From assembly GCF_040054535.1 (NCBI RefSeq), contig NC_090781.1:14622982-14686981 (forward strand): a stretch of 64,000 nucleotides of DNA, in the 5' to 3' direction. Source of the stretch: Antennarius striatus (taxonomy: Eukaryota; Chordata; Actinopteri; Lophiiformes; Antennariidae). The position numbers and the translations under genes were made by a program. Positions 1-13,474 of the stretch are shown piece after piece. The number at the start of each line of letters is the position of its first letter. The first letter of the stretch is position 1. The notes beneath the pieces were generated by a model. The model had not been told where the DNA came from. It ran no database searches and worked only from the letters and a program-made list of their open reading frames with translations.

Positions 1-2052
1 CATTTAATAATTCATTTTATATTATTGTCACAGAATTTCAGAAGTACAAAGTTCAAAACTGTCAAATAACTTCAGAAATCCTTTCAAATGAAAGATCAGA
101 AAGAAAGCAATCAACGACTCTTTCGTTCCTCAGTTATCAAGAAACTGATAAATTCCCACAAGTAAGACTTTCTATGATACCCTTACGTGTATGTGGGAAG
201 GTATCTGAGAGCCTGCACTTAACAAGATCAGGATGTTCTTTTCCGTTTGCATCTTTAAGACTGACCTTGAACATAGATGCTGGAATAATACTAATACTCC
301 CTTTCCAAGTGAGTTTTTAGAAGCATCTTACAGAAATTATATCCAAATCTTAAATATGTAACATTTTGCATTCTTGTTTTATAAGACAAGCTTGTTGCAA
401 TCATATAATATATCATGAAAGTTCATAAACATTTATATAAATAAATACTGTGATTTATCAAACCTGTGGTCCACATTCTTTGTCACTTTTATTGAGTTTA
501 ACTTGTGTTCACCGAAGCAAGAAACTCAAACTATGATAGGCAAAACATATGACCAGTGAGAATATATTTAAAGTAGAATCAAGGGTACAATACAGTTGTC
601 TGAGGTCGATTCGGGGTTACTCAAGACAATTTTTTTTTAAGAGATATTAGTAAATGTAGGATTTCTAATCTTCTCATTAGTGTTGCTTTGCCTCAGGCTA
701 AAATGTCTTAGGAAACCTACTATCATGTAATTTAAGGTAGGGTGAAACAATAACTGTCGTCCACTGTTGCTTGTCTACTTATGGCGTAATGGAACCAGTG
801 CAGTCCAGAAGAAAGACTTTTTCAGTTACAGTTTCAAAAAATCAAAACAACCTCTCATTTCCAATATCAATATACGAAAAGAATATCAAAAAATCAAAGG
901 AAACACTGACAAATCTCAATGACCACGGGAAAACAAATAGAGGACTAGGGGTACGTATTTCTCTTTTATGATTTGGGTTCCTTTCTTTTCACTTACATAT
1001 CGTGTGTTTGTAGTACATTTCATAACATTTTTGCTTAAGATTCTTTTTATTTCAGGTTTTCTATGTATCTGAGCTGTGCACATAGTTTTTTAGTATTCAC
1101 AGTTCTCACTGTCAATGAAAGCTGATCATTTCCATGATGCCATGCTATATACAGTATGTTTTGTTGATTGGCAAAAATCATATACTTTCCTTTTAACAGT
1201 GCAGGCCAAAATATAAAAACTAGTTAAAGTGGGTTCATACTAGTGCAAGTATGAAAAAAAAGTGTGTTTTATACATTTCAGTATGCGGATACAGAAGATC
1301 CTGAACATGGTTTATTTAGGCTGGTTTATTTATGCTTTCTGTTTTCAAATGAACTAACGCACTCCATGTTTATTACATTTTTTTTAGATTGCATTGATGT
1401 CTATTTTATATTTTGTTAAAGATTTAGAAGTGAAAAAAAAAAACTTTGTATCATGAAAATAACATTTGATGGAATGTGAAGATGAATCACTCAGTTCTAA
1501 TTCACCCAAGACCATCGTGACTTTTCATAAGATTAATTAAATCTACTTATCGTAAAGGTTTCTCCTCCTACAATGAGTCACTCAACTGCTTTTCCTAAAA
1601 TCACTTCATGAGCATTAGTGGCATATTTCATTGTAAGATAATAAAAGTGGATGAAACATACTGATTTTTTTAAAAATGTTTGTTTGTTTTGGGGTTTTTT
1701 TGCATTTGCCTCAAAAAAAAATAAATCTGCATCCTTAGTTGCTCTCAAAACATACTGTTTCCTTTATCTACTACAAAGGGGCCATTTGTACACAAACTGT
1801 ATAGATGGAAAAGGTGGATGCACCAGAATAATACAGAGGAGTTTTATTGATGCCTCCGAATTAAAAATCTATGGACTGTTTTGAAGGAATATGTTCATTC
1901 TCTTTCAGTTCATTAACATCTAAATAACCATTTGACAAAGTATAGATGACTAACTGCAGAAACAAAGGCTATGAAATATCCAGAAAATGAAAGGTCAATA
2001 ATCCAGTCATGAGATGTCTCTGTGGAGATGGCTGATAGTTTTGTTGGTATCA
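1..2052. other. Flank downstream of pgr, no gene seen
   Basis: AT-rich sequence beyond the pgr stop codon. It has only short open frames with no recognisable domain or splice pattern. The portion nearest 2052 should include the pgr 3' UTR, but its end is not certain. Confidence 0.5.
1843..1848 (-). terminator. pgr: Possible poly(A) signal for pgr
   Basis: AATAAA on the minus strand about 205 nt past the pgr stop codon. It is a plausible cleavage signal for a short 3' UTR. This AT-rich flank contains other similar hexamers, so the assignment is weak. Confidence 0.3.
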
Positions 2053-5000
2053 TCACTTGGTATGGAATAACAGGGGCCTCACCATGCCTGCCAAGACCTT
2101 GGGCAGTTGGGAGGCAATAACCTCTGACATCATCTCTGGAAACTCCACTTTCATGGCATCTGCCTGGATGAAGGTGCTCAGACAGAAAAGGTTGACCTTC
2201 TTCACTATCTGTCAGCAAAAGAGATATTCATGTTTGCTAGGGTATTCATTACAACACTCAAATAAAAGCATGAATTAATGTCATTCTGGGATACATGAAG
2301 GCACTTACATCGTGCATAGCATCCATTATTTTGGTGAGGTGGTAGAACCGCTGTGAGCTGGCCACCAAACCCTTCTCCTTCATGTGGATAGCCTTGGTCA
2401 GCTCCCGGATGTAGTTTTGTCTCATCTCTTCAAATGCTCCCTGACTTTTGAGTCCCTCAAGAGGCACTATAGAGCACACAGGACACTTATAAATTCAAAC
2501 TATATTATTTCCTATACATTATGTACTGTGAATTGTAGTTCAGTTATTGCATTTTATAAAAATGTAACAAATACACTATAGCAAAAGTGCAATCATCAAT
2601 GGTTAAAACCATGTTTTTCAGTCAATGTAAAACTTAAGACTTGATACGGTAACATGCTTCCTGTCAGGGTCCAGTCACCCTGTCCAGCACTCCCTTTATT
2701 GCAATGTGCAAGTAGCTGGTCGTCAAAGCTTCACATCTCTGCTTGCAAACTGAGGTTAATTTTAAAAAGGCCACCATAAGTTTAAAGAGAGTCATCTTGA
2801 TGCACGATTCAGGAAGTCTTATTTTACCTGTATTGAGTAATATTATAGCTTTCATGCAGAGAAACTCCTCCCGGCTAACTTGAAGATTTGCAAACTCTTG
2901 AGGGATGAACTGTATGGCAAGGCAGAGGTCATAAATCGGAGATCTCCTCATTTGTTCCCTGGGAAACAAAAATAGTAAATGGCTGATATTCCATGATATT
3001 CCATTAGTTAATTATGAATCATTCCGAATTTAAGTCTGTCTGTTTTTTTCAGGGTGATGTCACTTACTGACTAAGAATCAGATCAGGTGCAAAATATAAA
3101 TATTCACTGGTGACATTTTGAAAGGAGCGCCACCCAAGAGAGAACACCATCAGGTTCATCCACGAATACTGGATGAGGGTCATCTGATCAGTAATGTGAA
3201 GATTACGAAACCCTTTGAAAGAAAATGCAACCCTATATTAGAAACCATTGTTAATAGACTTTTTCTGCAGTGTTTTTTTAAAATATATATGCAGTGATGG
3301 ATCATATTTGATTTCCGCTTAAAAAATGTGGCTCAACAAATAAGGCAAGATTGATTTCTAAATCTTATTTATTTTTAACATTTCCCTTGACAGATGATGT
3401 CTATGTCATGTCAGAAAACACTATCTCAGGCAGTCGTAACGGTTGATCACCATAGGGACTAATGTGACCCTGAGAAATGGCACAGACCCATTACCTGGCA
3501 GAGACTTGGACCATTTCACAATCCACAGCAGCTGTTTCTCACACAGCCTGTTGAGACTGTTAAGCAGCAGATGAGGAACATCAGGCTGGTTGTTGTCATA
3601 ACCTGCGTACACAACCTCTGGTTCAATATTTTCCAGCATACTGAGGATCTGCTGGGAGAGTTGCACCTCACGAATGCCTGGGATGCAAGACACGGAGGTC
3701 AAGGCTTGATTGTCACTGGACATGGCCAAGTGGGATTGGAACATCATGGACGGGGCCAAACCTAGAGCTTTCAAGGCCCCAAAACGCTTCAGCTTCCTTC
3801 CTGTGACATGAACACAAAGCCTAGTTACATTTGATGACAACTGAAACAGTTCAACAAAGGGGCTTCTTATACCTTAATTCATTGAAGTCTTTTGATCTCA
3901 ACATTTGAAACCTATTTTTGCTGGTGATGCTGATCATTTCAATGTGTGCATTAGTGTCATGTTATATCAATCACAAAGAGAAATCCAGCCAGATGGTACC
4001 TCCAAGCATCATTCCCGCTTGATAGCACTTTCGAAGGCGGCATGCGGGGCAATTTTTCCTCCGGATTTTGTCCACAATGCAGTCATTTCGACCAGCACAG
4101 AGATAGCTATGATGGCCTGTTGAGTGAAAGAGTACCAAAAATTCACACAATTTTAACACTGCTTGATTCTATATATTTAGGTAGGAGGGGGAACATATGT
4201 TGGCCCAACCAGGGACTGGAGTTAAGAATTAGCACTAGCTATAAAATCGATGTATATGCATAGCATCAGCTGCAAGCTTGTCACTATGTTTGACTGCTTT
4301 GTCACTGTCAAATAAATAAATATATAAAAAAAATAATGAGGAGGAAAAATGGCTCTCAGCTATTGACATGGCTACTCCTTGCACACTTAACCAACACTGA
4401 GGAAATCTAAAGAAAAAAATAGAGGGAAAGCTGTGAGGACACAGTGACACGGCCATGATGAGACATAGTGGCTCTCATGTATCTCGTTACAAGATAACAA
4501 GAAAAACAAGTTCAAGATGAAGAACACAGTGAACATTGGTCAATGTGATACTGTTACTAATGACCTTTAACAACTACCATAGAAGGTCAATCAGATTTGA
4601 TGTGGTAACTCCCCTTCAGCTATCGAGACCTGTGATAGCTGATATTAGAGATTATTAGTCAGGTACAGTCTGTAATCCCAAATTTAGTATTTTTAATTTA
4701 ATTTTTTTTATCATTTAGGTCATCTGTCTGGAAGACTAACCATCATTAACCAAAACTTCACATATCCAAAAGTCGGTCAGAGATTTTTCACTCACCTTCG
4801 ACTGCTCTTTTAAAAAAGACTTTACAACTCCCACAAGTTAAGACTCCATAGTGGCAACCAGATGCCTCATCTCCACAGATTATACACATTCTCTGAGGTG
4901 GCATACTAAAATAAAGAAAATACATGCATTGACTGAGAATAACATATTTTGAAGTGAAGAAGCTTACTCATCATGTCCTAAATAACATCGTCATATGACT

Positions 5001-6227
5001 GTTTAGACCAATCTGTCAAAGCAAAAACTAGATTAAGTAGAACTGGATGTTCTCGATCACTTCAGTCAGAAGGAACAGATTACAGAGAGACAGATTACTA
5101 TGAATTAATTATTTTTCCACTTGGTCAGACTCAAACTGTCCATGTGATTCAAACAGGTAGGCCTTGATTAAGAATGATAAATCTTCACAACTATATGCTC
5201 TGGCAAGGTTTTCACAATACCCCATCTTCTAACGATCACATCAGAATACATAATTCAGAGTTTATGTCTGAAACCATTTTTGTTTTGTTTTTGCATCAAA
5301 CATTGTGACAAAGAATAATTACCCAGGGAAATTGGAGAAGGGCGATGGGTTCCTCTGTGCCAAAGCCTGGCTCTGAACTCCATCATAGCTGCTGTGCGTA
5401 AAAGCGCCCTCGGTCGCCCCTGCAGACTGGCACCAGTACTGAGGCTCCGCCGGAGGTGTCTGCGTCGGCCAACGGGGAACTTCATTCTTGTAGGGCATCA
5501 ACTGGTTTGCTGTATGTCTGTTTGCATCAAAGTTGATGGCAGTCATCCCCGACATGCCACACCTGGAGTCAGTCCGCACCTGGCTGAATGTTGGCAAATG
5601 CTCTGAATGGTTAGGGTCGATCAAAAAGTTTGGAGATCCCTCCATCGCGGGTCGAGGAACCGCCGTGGCGGCCGTGAAGCTTGTGGATTCCCCGTTACTA
5701 AGTCCCAGTTGCTGCTTTCTGTTGGTTTCACAGCTGGTCTCAATAGTGGGTATCTCCGATGATGAATCAAAGTTTGGACAGGTAGTGTCCATGATTACAG
5801 AAGGCTCTTTTTCATCCTTGATGAACTTGAAGTCTCCGGTTGTCGTGGAAAGGTTCAAACTTCCGTCAGGCAAACTTTCAGATGATGCCACATTCGTCCC
5901 CTGAACACTTGCAAACTCTTCCCATGGCACACTGTTGCACTTGAGATACTCACTGCTCCGGTCATAAAAGTGCTTAGCAACAAGTGAACCATCGAGTATG
6001 TTGCATTGTTTGAAAACTGTGGCGTCATCGCCTGTATTTAGATCGTGGGTCACCGTGCCGCCGTTTCCAAAATTACGCAGGGCAGAGGATACGCAAATTA
6101 AAGTTTGAGAGTCGTTACATTTCGTATTGCTATACCCAGCTCCAGTCATTCCATTTAGTCTTGTATCGGTGGAATCGGCGATTGAAGTACTGATGGTGCT
6201 CATCCTTTCGTTTGTTTTATTTTCCAT
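2053..6227 (-). CDS. pgr: Progesterone receptor (NR3C3), 8 coding exons
   Basis: Ligand-activated nuclear steroid receptor. Coding exons on the minus strand, in order: 6227-5323, 4905-4796, 4116-4000, 3800-3495, 3212-3068, 2958-2828, 2466-2309 and 2208-2053. Phases join without a break to give 675 residues. Residues 1-302 are a poorly conserved N-terminal domain. The DNA-binding domain begins near C309, with the steroid-receptor P-box GSCKV in the first zinc finger and [20 protein letters not shown] in the second. The ligand domain shows the PR signature [12 protein letters not shown] and, by comparison with remembered human PR, keeps the N, Q and R ligand contacts (in LLLNSLN, EKQ and GWRS). 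The C-terminus is LLFHTK. Exons 3-7 have the lengths usual for NR3C genes (117, 306, 145, 131, 158). Exon 2 is 110 bp, shorter than the usual ~152, so it starts just before the first zinc-finger cysteine. The start at 6227 was chosen for its strong context (A at -3, G at +4). Confidence 0.95.
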
Positions 6228-6377
6228 TTTCTGAGCCGCGATGCGCGCACAAGAGTGGAGTGCGCCCTGGCGTGGACGGCGGAGTGATTCGTGGTTCAAA
6301 GACTCCGCTGTAGTCCTCCTCCTCGTCGTGCAAGGCTGTGACTTGGACTTTCTTTCACAGAAGTTGGTTCCATTCAA
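6228..6377 (-). other. pgr: In-frame upstream extension of pgr exon 1 (alternative start or 5' UTR)
   Basis: The pgr frame stays open for 50 more codons to an ATG at 6377. The extra segment is Arg/Ser/Thr-rich and has no recognisable domain. The upstream ATG has T at -3, a weaker context than the ATG at 6227. It is either 5' UTR that happens to be open or a longer receptor isoform. Mammalian PR also has long and short forms from in-frame starts, but this sequence alone does not show which start is used. Confidence 0.45.
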
Positions 6378-6742
6378 CTTAAAAGTTGCTCAAAAAAGTT
6401 TTTTTTCTTCTTCAATTTTCAGCCTTTGATGAGGACAACGGGACATGCGTTTTACGTTTACACAAATATTTCGTATTTCTTTTCAAGGCTGTCATGTCTG
6501 ATCACGCAGCTCCCAAAAAAAACTGTCCACATTCAGACTAAGTATCCAAATTCTAGTGCGGATGATGAGAGTCAAAGCAGAGTGGACAAATGTACATGAC
6601 AAGTCGATCATTACATCACAACTACCGCAACATCAGCAGCCAATGAGAATGAACAATGAATCACTTCAATTTCAAGGGTCGTTAGTCTCCACCCTGCTGC
6701 TCACAAACGAGGAACGACAGGGCTACACATTTGTGGAAGTCA

Positions 6743-6888
<146 letters not shown>

Positions 6889-7446
6889 AAGTCTGTAATG
6901 ACACAAAAGCAATTATAGTTTTCTTTAGTTTTGTGCTCCTCAGAATATAACCCTTTAATTAAGATATTTTGCAATGTTTACATATTTGCATAATTAAGGC
7001 TGTTTAAATGTCTAAATGCTCATTATTTGCCATGTAGCTGCCTAAACACAAGAAATATTTGATAAAATTGAAGACTGTTTACCTGTGTATCTTCTTCTTC
7101 TGTATGGCGGTTCTTTCTTTTAGGAAGGAAACTGTGTCATGAAACCCTCACCTTGTTTCCATCTATCTAATTTATATTTCAGTCATCCAAAATAAATAAC
7201 AGAGATAGTTTACTCTTCTAGTTAATCACTCAAGTGTGAATGTTGCTGATGCATGTAGTTATGATGCCCTCAAGAGCCTTGGACCTCTCTCCTGCGTCAT
7301 CTATTTGATATCAGGAAGTTCCACAAAGTGGCCTACATAATTCTTAGATAACCAATTTGCAATTTATCTTCATGATGTCACTGATGAATCCTGCAATGAC
7401 CTATTTTTTACACAAAGTTTAAAATGGAAATCAAACTCAAAGTTTA

Positions 7447-7615
7447 TGTTTTTTTAACCTTTATTTAACCGGTTAGGTCAGTAGGTCCGTTGAGAACATT
7501 TTCATGATGACCTGATGTTCACACATCCACGTTCATACACCAGTGTGTGCCTTACCCAAGAAAGCAACAGAGAATGAGTGGGATGGAGTGGAATTTGACC
7601 CACTCTCCCATCTAA
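7447..7615. repeat. Probable degraded interspersed repeat
   Basis: The segment begins with AACCTTTATTTAACCGGTTAGG and continues with a run about facing contiguous 'GTTGAGAAC' and 'GAATTTGACCCACTCTCCCA'. This resembles the CCTTTATTTAACC-type interspersed repeat common in fish genomes. The family was not identified. Confidence 0.4.
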
Positions 7616-8387
7616 GCCACAGCCAACCATAGAAATCACACACATTTTAAATATCTATGTAACATCGCCTTCTGGTATTGTTTAATATTTTTTTTCAATA
7701 TTGTAGGCATGCGGCTATAAAACCATGACACTAGTCTTCATGATGTTGGTGTTACACAACAATGTTGTTGTTATTTTATCAGTGTTGGAATAACTACTAT
7801 GTCCTTCTTGTAGATTTCCATGGTAAAAATAGCTCTTGTTAGCTCTGTTTGGAGATGTGACAGCTAAAAACTGGTGGTTTTACTCTGGCTGTAGGTGGAG
7901 GTGAACTGTTTGTCTCCGTGACAGGTCGGACTGTTCTCAGGCATTTGTCTTGCTTCACGGCAACCATAAGAGTATGAGAGCATCTGCTGCAATGGTTTAA
8001 ACAGTCCATTAAGCCTCTGAGGTGCATGAGATGGAAATAAGCATTTAATGATATGCATTAAACATAGATCTTTGTGGTCCACATTTAATTATTCATTACA
8101 TTTAAGAATTGATGTTAATGTCCTGTGAAGAAATTTAGCTGTAGTTATAAATATTTCTACAGGTACATAAAAAACTATCACATAGCTTGAGATTCACAGA
8201 CAGTACTCAGGGTAATGTCGCCAATAATTTTATGTTATTTTTATGTTATATCTTACTTATTAACCTGCCATGTATAAAGTCAAATGTATTTCATCCAGAT
8301 TGCTGTTCTGTTCAAGATATAAAGATAAAACTTCTTGAAATGAAACCCTAACAGCTGGTTTATAAGCATCATCATATATTAGCAGTC

Positions 8388-8421
8388 AGTGGTGCACATC
8401 AGTACAGTGATGTGCACCACT
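8388..8421. repeat. Perfect inverted repeat (14-bp arms, 6-nt loop)
   Basis: Arms AGTGGTGCACATCA and TGATGTGCACCACT flank GTACAG. It lies about 260 bp beyond the trpc6 stop codon, in the probable 3' UTR or just past it. It could be a transcript hairpin or part of a small palindromic element. Confidence 0.9.
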
Positions 8422-8678
8422 ACAGTCTGTGTAGCAGGAAAGGGTAATGACGATATAAATAGGTTTATACAGTCACAATAAGGGGAATCAGCAATGTTAT
8501 CATTTTTTCCAATTAAAAATGCAGGACGTTTACCTTTTAAGCTTTTAAGAATTTCAAAATTGTGAATTCAAGTCTTTGACTGAGGCCCTTTCCGGTGTCC
8601 ATTAAAGAAAAGCATGAACTGTGTCCAGTTAATACACCTCTATCTTTTACATTCTTGAAAAAAATTGTCTGATAATTT

Positions 8679-11600
8679 TTATTTCTGCTGAGTGTGCATA
8701 ACTTTTCCCAATTGCCTAATGAGTTTTGTCAGTGTATCAATGTCCTGGTATCCCCTTTCCAGCAGTTCATAGCGAAGACTGGAGATGTCCCTTTTGATCT
8801 CTTTGAGTTCACCTGTGGGGCAATAAAAAAAACACACTTATATCAGGTTTCACAATTCAGTGACTAATATGAAAAGCACTGTATTCTAAAAACCTTGGTA
8901 TACTCACCTTCATTCACTTCACCATTGTCTTTGTCTCTCTGTGATTTCAAAATGTATCTTTTGGTGAGACGACTCATTATCTTCTGTATCAAGGAATGCA
9001 AGATAAAAGTCTTATTCTGATGCAATGATTTACAGATAAACAGTCAGTTAAGCTTTAAGTAGGGCAGTGGCCAATTTGAACTAAAAGGCATCACAACAGG
9101 ATTTGACGCACTACCAATTTTAGATATTTGTTTTTAATTAGAGGAACCTTTTTTGAAGCACCATTATTTGTTCTTTATTTATAACACGCAAAGAATACTT
9201 ATTAACATTGCATTATTTATATTCTTGTTGTTTTTATAAAACCAAAACCAGAATAGACAACACACTGTTAACCCAGATTTTCTTAATAGTTAATTGACAC
9301 TAAAAGTTGCTTTACTTGGTGATGGCTTGGACACAGCGATGCTTCCACAGTCAAATCTTCCTGCTGTCTCAACTAAGAATAGAAACAAATATTGAAATTT
9401 ATATACGTATTTAAAATTTTTATCAAATTACATTAAAACATTCTTCTCAGGGAAAACCTTACCCCTGCTATTTTAAATTATGACACACGAGGGCGCTGTA
9501 CACCAGTATCGAAGACGCGCCAATTGCTGTAATTTCACATTCGAGACAATAATGTGGTAATTTAATTTCTTGAAATATCACAGGTTTCTGCATATGATGC
9601 CTCACCTTATTTATCTCCTCATCATCATTTGAATTTTCTTTGTTTTTCCTTCCTGGTTCATTCCAGAGAAAGGCCTTTATCCCCAGTATTAGGGAAATGA
9701 GAGATGTGAGGCTGGGTAAGAGGTTGAAGGGCACAGGCAGTGTTCCACCATGCTCGAAGTATGAGAACCAAAGCTTGGCTCTGGCAAACTTCCACTCAAC
9801 ATCAGCATCATCCTGCATTTAAAGTGCAACAAAGTAATATTTATAGGAAAAACAAGTCATTCAAATTCCTTTCCCTGCTAACATCTCTTTTAAAAAAATC
9901 ACAGCTGCGTGGTATCATTGTCTAAATGAAAGAAAACAAAATGTACAAATTCAATCAGCAGTAAATTGTCTATTTTTCCAAATTAATTTATTCAGAAAAA
10001 AAACAACAACTATTATCTCACTACCAAATAGTCATCATCATCATCATCAATGTTAGTATAAAAGCAGCAACTGCATATTATTGCATTAAAATGTGAATCG
10101 TTACTACATACCTCAATTTCTTGAAAGGAGCTGTTGAACATGGCAATGAGCATATTCAGCAAGACAATCACCATGATGATGTTGTATACCCCATACAGAA
10201 TATAGCCAATATTCTCAATGAATTTATGGTCAATGTTAAGGACAACTGATTTCACTTCTGATAAGCCAAAGATTGCCCAAAATAGTGTTTTAAAACTCTC
10301 TTCAAGCCTAGAGGAATGGAAAAACAGCAATTAAAGTAGCATAGTGTAATCATTATATCAAAATAACTTTGTATGCATTTAACAGAAATTGTATCTGAAG
10401 GCAAAACTGGTGCACTCTTAACTATTTTTTTAACAAAATTCAGGCAAACTGTGTTTTTAGAGTAGCATATCCAGCACTTACGTTGTAAAAGCATTGTTGT
10501 GTTTTGCTCCGAGGTAGTATGAGTAGAGATTGAACATTCCCACCATGAAAGCCACAAAAACGGTTATAAAAATCACCATGAACTTAAAGATGTCTTTTAC
10601 TGTCCTCCCCAGTGAGATCTGCAAAGGCCCAAAGCTCTCATTGGCAGGGAGAACATATGCAATACGAGAGAAACTCAGCACGACTGCAATTGCATAGAGG
10701 CCTTCAGAAATAAGTTGCGGGTCTGAAGGCATCCAGTTCATTCGAGCTGAAAATAAACAAGTGTAAACTGCCCTTCAAATATCAAGTATTGTTTTGGGAT
10801 TTTTTATTATGACTTTGAATGACAATAAAATTGCAACTAAATCATATGTCAATACTTTGGTATTGTTTGGGCTACACTTACCCAGTTGAAAATACTGTAT
10901 GTCAGAGGGCAAGGTCCCATTGGACAGGTCAGCATGGTGCCTGTCCATATAGCATTGGGCAGAATATGCATGCCAGAAAGCCATTAATCTAGCAACGAAA
11001 GACGTCACAAATATAGCCAAGATACTAAAGTCAAGAAGGTTCCAGGGTTCTGATATGTACTCCCGGAGGTCCTGTGACCAAATATCTTTACATTCTTTCC
11101 CAATCTTACCTGTTGGAAAAACAAACAGTAAAACACATAAAACACTGATATGATTTTAACATGTGTGAACAATAATTAAGAGCACTAAATTAAATAGGAC
11201 TTAATGTTGCTGTAACAAACTGAAAGTGTAAAATACTTAATACAGTACTAATACTACAATAATTTACTACATGTCGTGAGCATGTTGGTGCACAAGTACA
11301 AGTTTCACACTCCCATTGACAGTTGTTACTGTCAAAGTGTAGGAGTTTAGCTTAAACATAGAAAAACAAGAGAGATAGAGGAATATATTGACATTATGAC
11401 AGGGTGGAAGGGTTTGACTCATGACCTATGACCCAAGATATGATGAGAATCTCCATCCAGGTGAAGGGAGTGGTCGTCATTCGAAACAGTTTTGAAGGGC
11501 GGTCATGGATAGTCATGTTAGGCAGCAGTGACGTTCCAGCAAACCGGTCTGCTGCGTTCAGGACCAGTAGGCACAGAAACACCATGAAAGAAGCAGCATG

Positions 11601-13474
11601 GGCCACAAACTTCAGGAACGGCCCACGCATGAGTTTCCCTAGCTGTCATAAATCATGGGATTGCAAACAGATTAAAACATCAAAATTAGTGTATAGTACA
11701 ATGTATCTGTAAAATTGTTATATATAGAATGACATCAAAATTTAAACCTCAACACCAAACTGCCATCTATATAGCAATGGGCAGTTGGATGCATACAAAA
11801 CATTAGTGCTGTTAGCGAATTCCTCTAAAGCTGCACAGCCTGTCATATTGTCATCTTAAAGTTAATGTAGCTGATGTATTTGCAACACTGGCCAAAATCA
11901 AAACCTTGAAGACATGGATCAACACAGCAGAGATATAAAATGTAAGTTCTATATTGGTCTCATTTTTATCATTGCTAAAAGTGGTTGAACTGCTTCCTGA
12001 AATTATCAAGACAGCAAACTTAGAATAGTTAGTTAAACATAACATATTCAGAAACCAACCTTACTTGATGGTGCAATCCAGTACATCAGGGATAGAACCG
12101 GCAACCCCACTGTTACACCAAGGACAAGAAGGACTTTAACGGCTGTGGTTTGCTGACGTAGTCCAGACACATTCTCGTACCAAATGGAGAGGAGCTGCTG
12201 CTGGCAGTTTGGATGTGCCACGAACTGCTCCAGTGTGTGTGTGCGTTCATGTGTGTGTATTTGTGTGTATGTGTGTGTGTGTGTGTGTGTGTGCGTGTGT
12301 GCGTGCGTGCGTGTGTGTGTGACCATACGGCATATGAAAGAAACAGAATGACACAGAGAAAGAAGACAAATATTACAAGAGTCAATTCTTCTCCTGAGTA
12401 GTAATCTGTTTCTCAATATGCTTACCTTTTTGACTTCATATTTGATTGCAAGTTTTAACCTGATCAGGTTTTGCTGGCTGAGCATTTCAGAGCTTTGACA
12501 TGATTCAGTATCCCCACTTAATATGGCTTTTACTTCCTCTGTGTTTCGACACAAATCCAAAAGTCCCACCACAAAGTCTTTACACTGCATGGACAGCTTC
12601 TTATAATCATTCTGAAATAGACAAAGGCATCATCTGACGACCATTAGTCTTCATTATTCTTTACTATTTTGAATCAACATAAAGAAAACTGTCAGACACT
12701 CAAATCAATGTAAACAAATAAATCTCTATAAAATCTATACTGTACCTTGAACTCCTTCTCAATGTTTGCCAGAACCGCAAGCTCATTGCCCAGCTCCAGA
12801 GCCGCCATCACTGGGTCTTCATTGGAGAGGGACAGATATGCTGGACTGGCGAGTCCTTTATACGCATTGATTCGAGATTGTGAATGACTAAATGAGTCCT
12901 GTCTCTGTTGTTCATTGCAGATCCTACACTGACAGAAGTAGTCATGGGGCCGTTCTATTCGGGCCCCCTTCATCAAAAGTGTATGTACAATTTCATACTC
13001 ATGGCACTGAGAAGCCAGGATGATGGGAGTGATGTCTTGAGAGAAGCGTGTGCCATCTTCATCATAGGCAAAGAAGTCATCACGTGTCCCCGCCTGTCTG
13101 GGACTATTGGTCAGCCTCTGACCATCTGCAAAGGCCTGGTGGCTCAGTATCTCCTCCACAATGCGAATGTAGCCTTTACTTATGGCTAAAAGCAACGTGT
13201 CTCCTATTCTAGCGAGGTTGTTCTGACTGAGTAGAAGCCTAGTAACCTCTAAATGCTCATTAGCAACTGCTAGCTGCAATGCATTCTGGCCCATGTAGTT
13301 CACGCAGTTGATATTAAGCTCCCGGACTTCCTCAAGCAACCGCCTCACCTCAAGAATGTTGCCATATTCTGCAGCGTCTAAGAAAAGCTCCTCTGTCATG
13401 GAAAGACAGGAGGAAGACCGAGCATGAGACAGGTAGCTGGCAGCCTGGAAAGCTCTTGTCCGTGGTTTGGCCAT
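8679..13474 (-). CDS. trpc6: Transient receptor potential channel TRPC6, 11 coding exons
   Basis: Receptor-operated, diacylglycerol-sensitive Ca2+/Na+ channel of the plasma membrane. Minus-strand coding exons: 13474-12746, 12611-12426, 12224-12060, 11642-11426, 11109-10882, 10746-10482, 10307-10112, 9812-9606, 9372-9316, 8983-8908 and 8812-8679. Phases close exactly to 819 residues. The N-terminal ankyrin region (exon 1) contains [10 protein letters not shown] and [19 protein letters not shown]. The first membrane segment is near residues 335-355. The pore segment [12 protein letters not shown] with the TRPC LFW motif lies in exon 7, and the TRP-box region [15 protein letters not shown] in exon 8. 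The C-terminal CIRB/coiled-coil region includes [10 protein letters not shown] and [17 protein letters not shown]. Human TRPC6 is 931 aa. This product lacks most of the first ~70 N-terminal residues and has a short variable segment (exon 9, 19 codons). Teleosts have two trpc6 paralogues; which one this is was not determined. Confidence 0.94.
12232..12321. repeat. (TG)n microsatellite in trpc6 intron 2
   Basis: Imperfect TG/CG-interrupted dinucleotide repeat. On the gene strand it reads (CA)n and ends only a few bases before the 3' splice site at 12225-12226, so it occupies the place of the polypyrimidine tract. Confidence 0.95.

Noticed and set aside
771-971. 66-codon ORF downstream of pgr
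   Set aside because: No domain, no splice context and ordinary AT-rich composition; probably chance.
5533-5904. Plus-strand ORF over pgr exon 1
   Set aside because: Antisense shadow of the pgr N-terminal domain.
2053-6227. Possibility that the steroid receptor is GR, MR or AR
   Set aside because: The P-box is shared by all four, but the hinge/LBD peptide [12 protein letters not shown], the exon lengths and the TRPC6/YAP1 neighbours fit PR.
12048-12590. Single 180-codon ORF
   Set aside because: It reads two trpc6 exons (12426-12611 and 12060-12224) through the intron and its CA repeat. Splice sites and family sequence show the intron is real.
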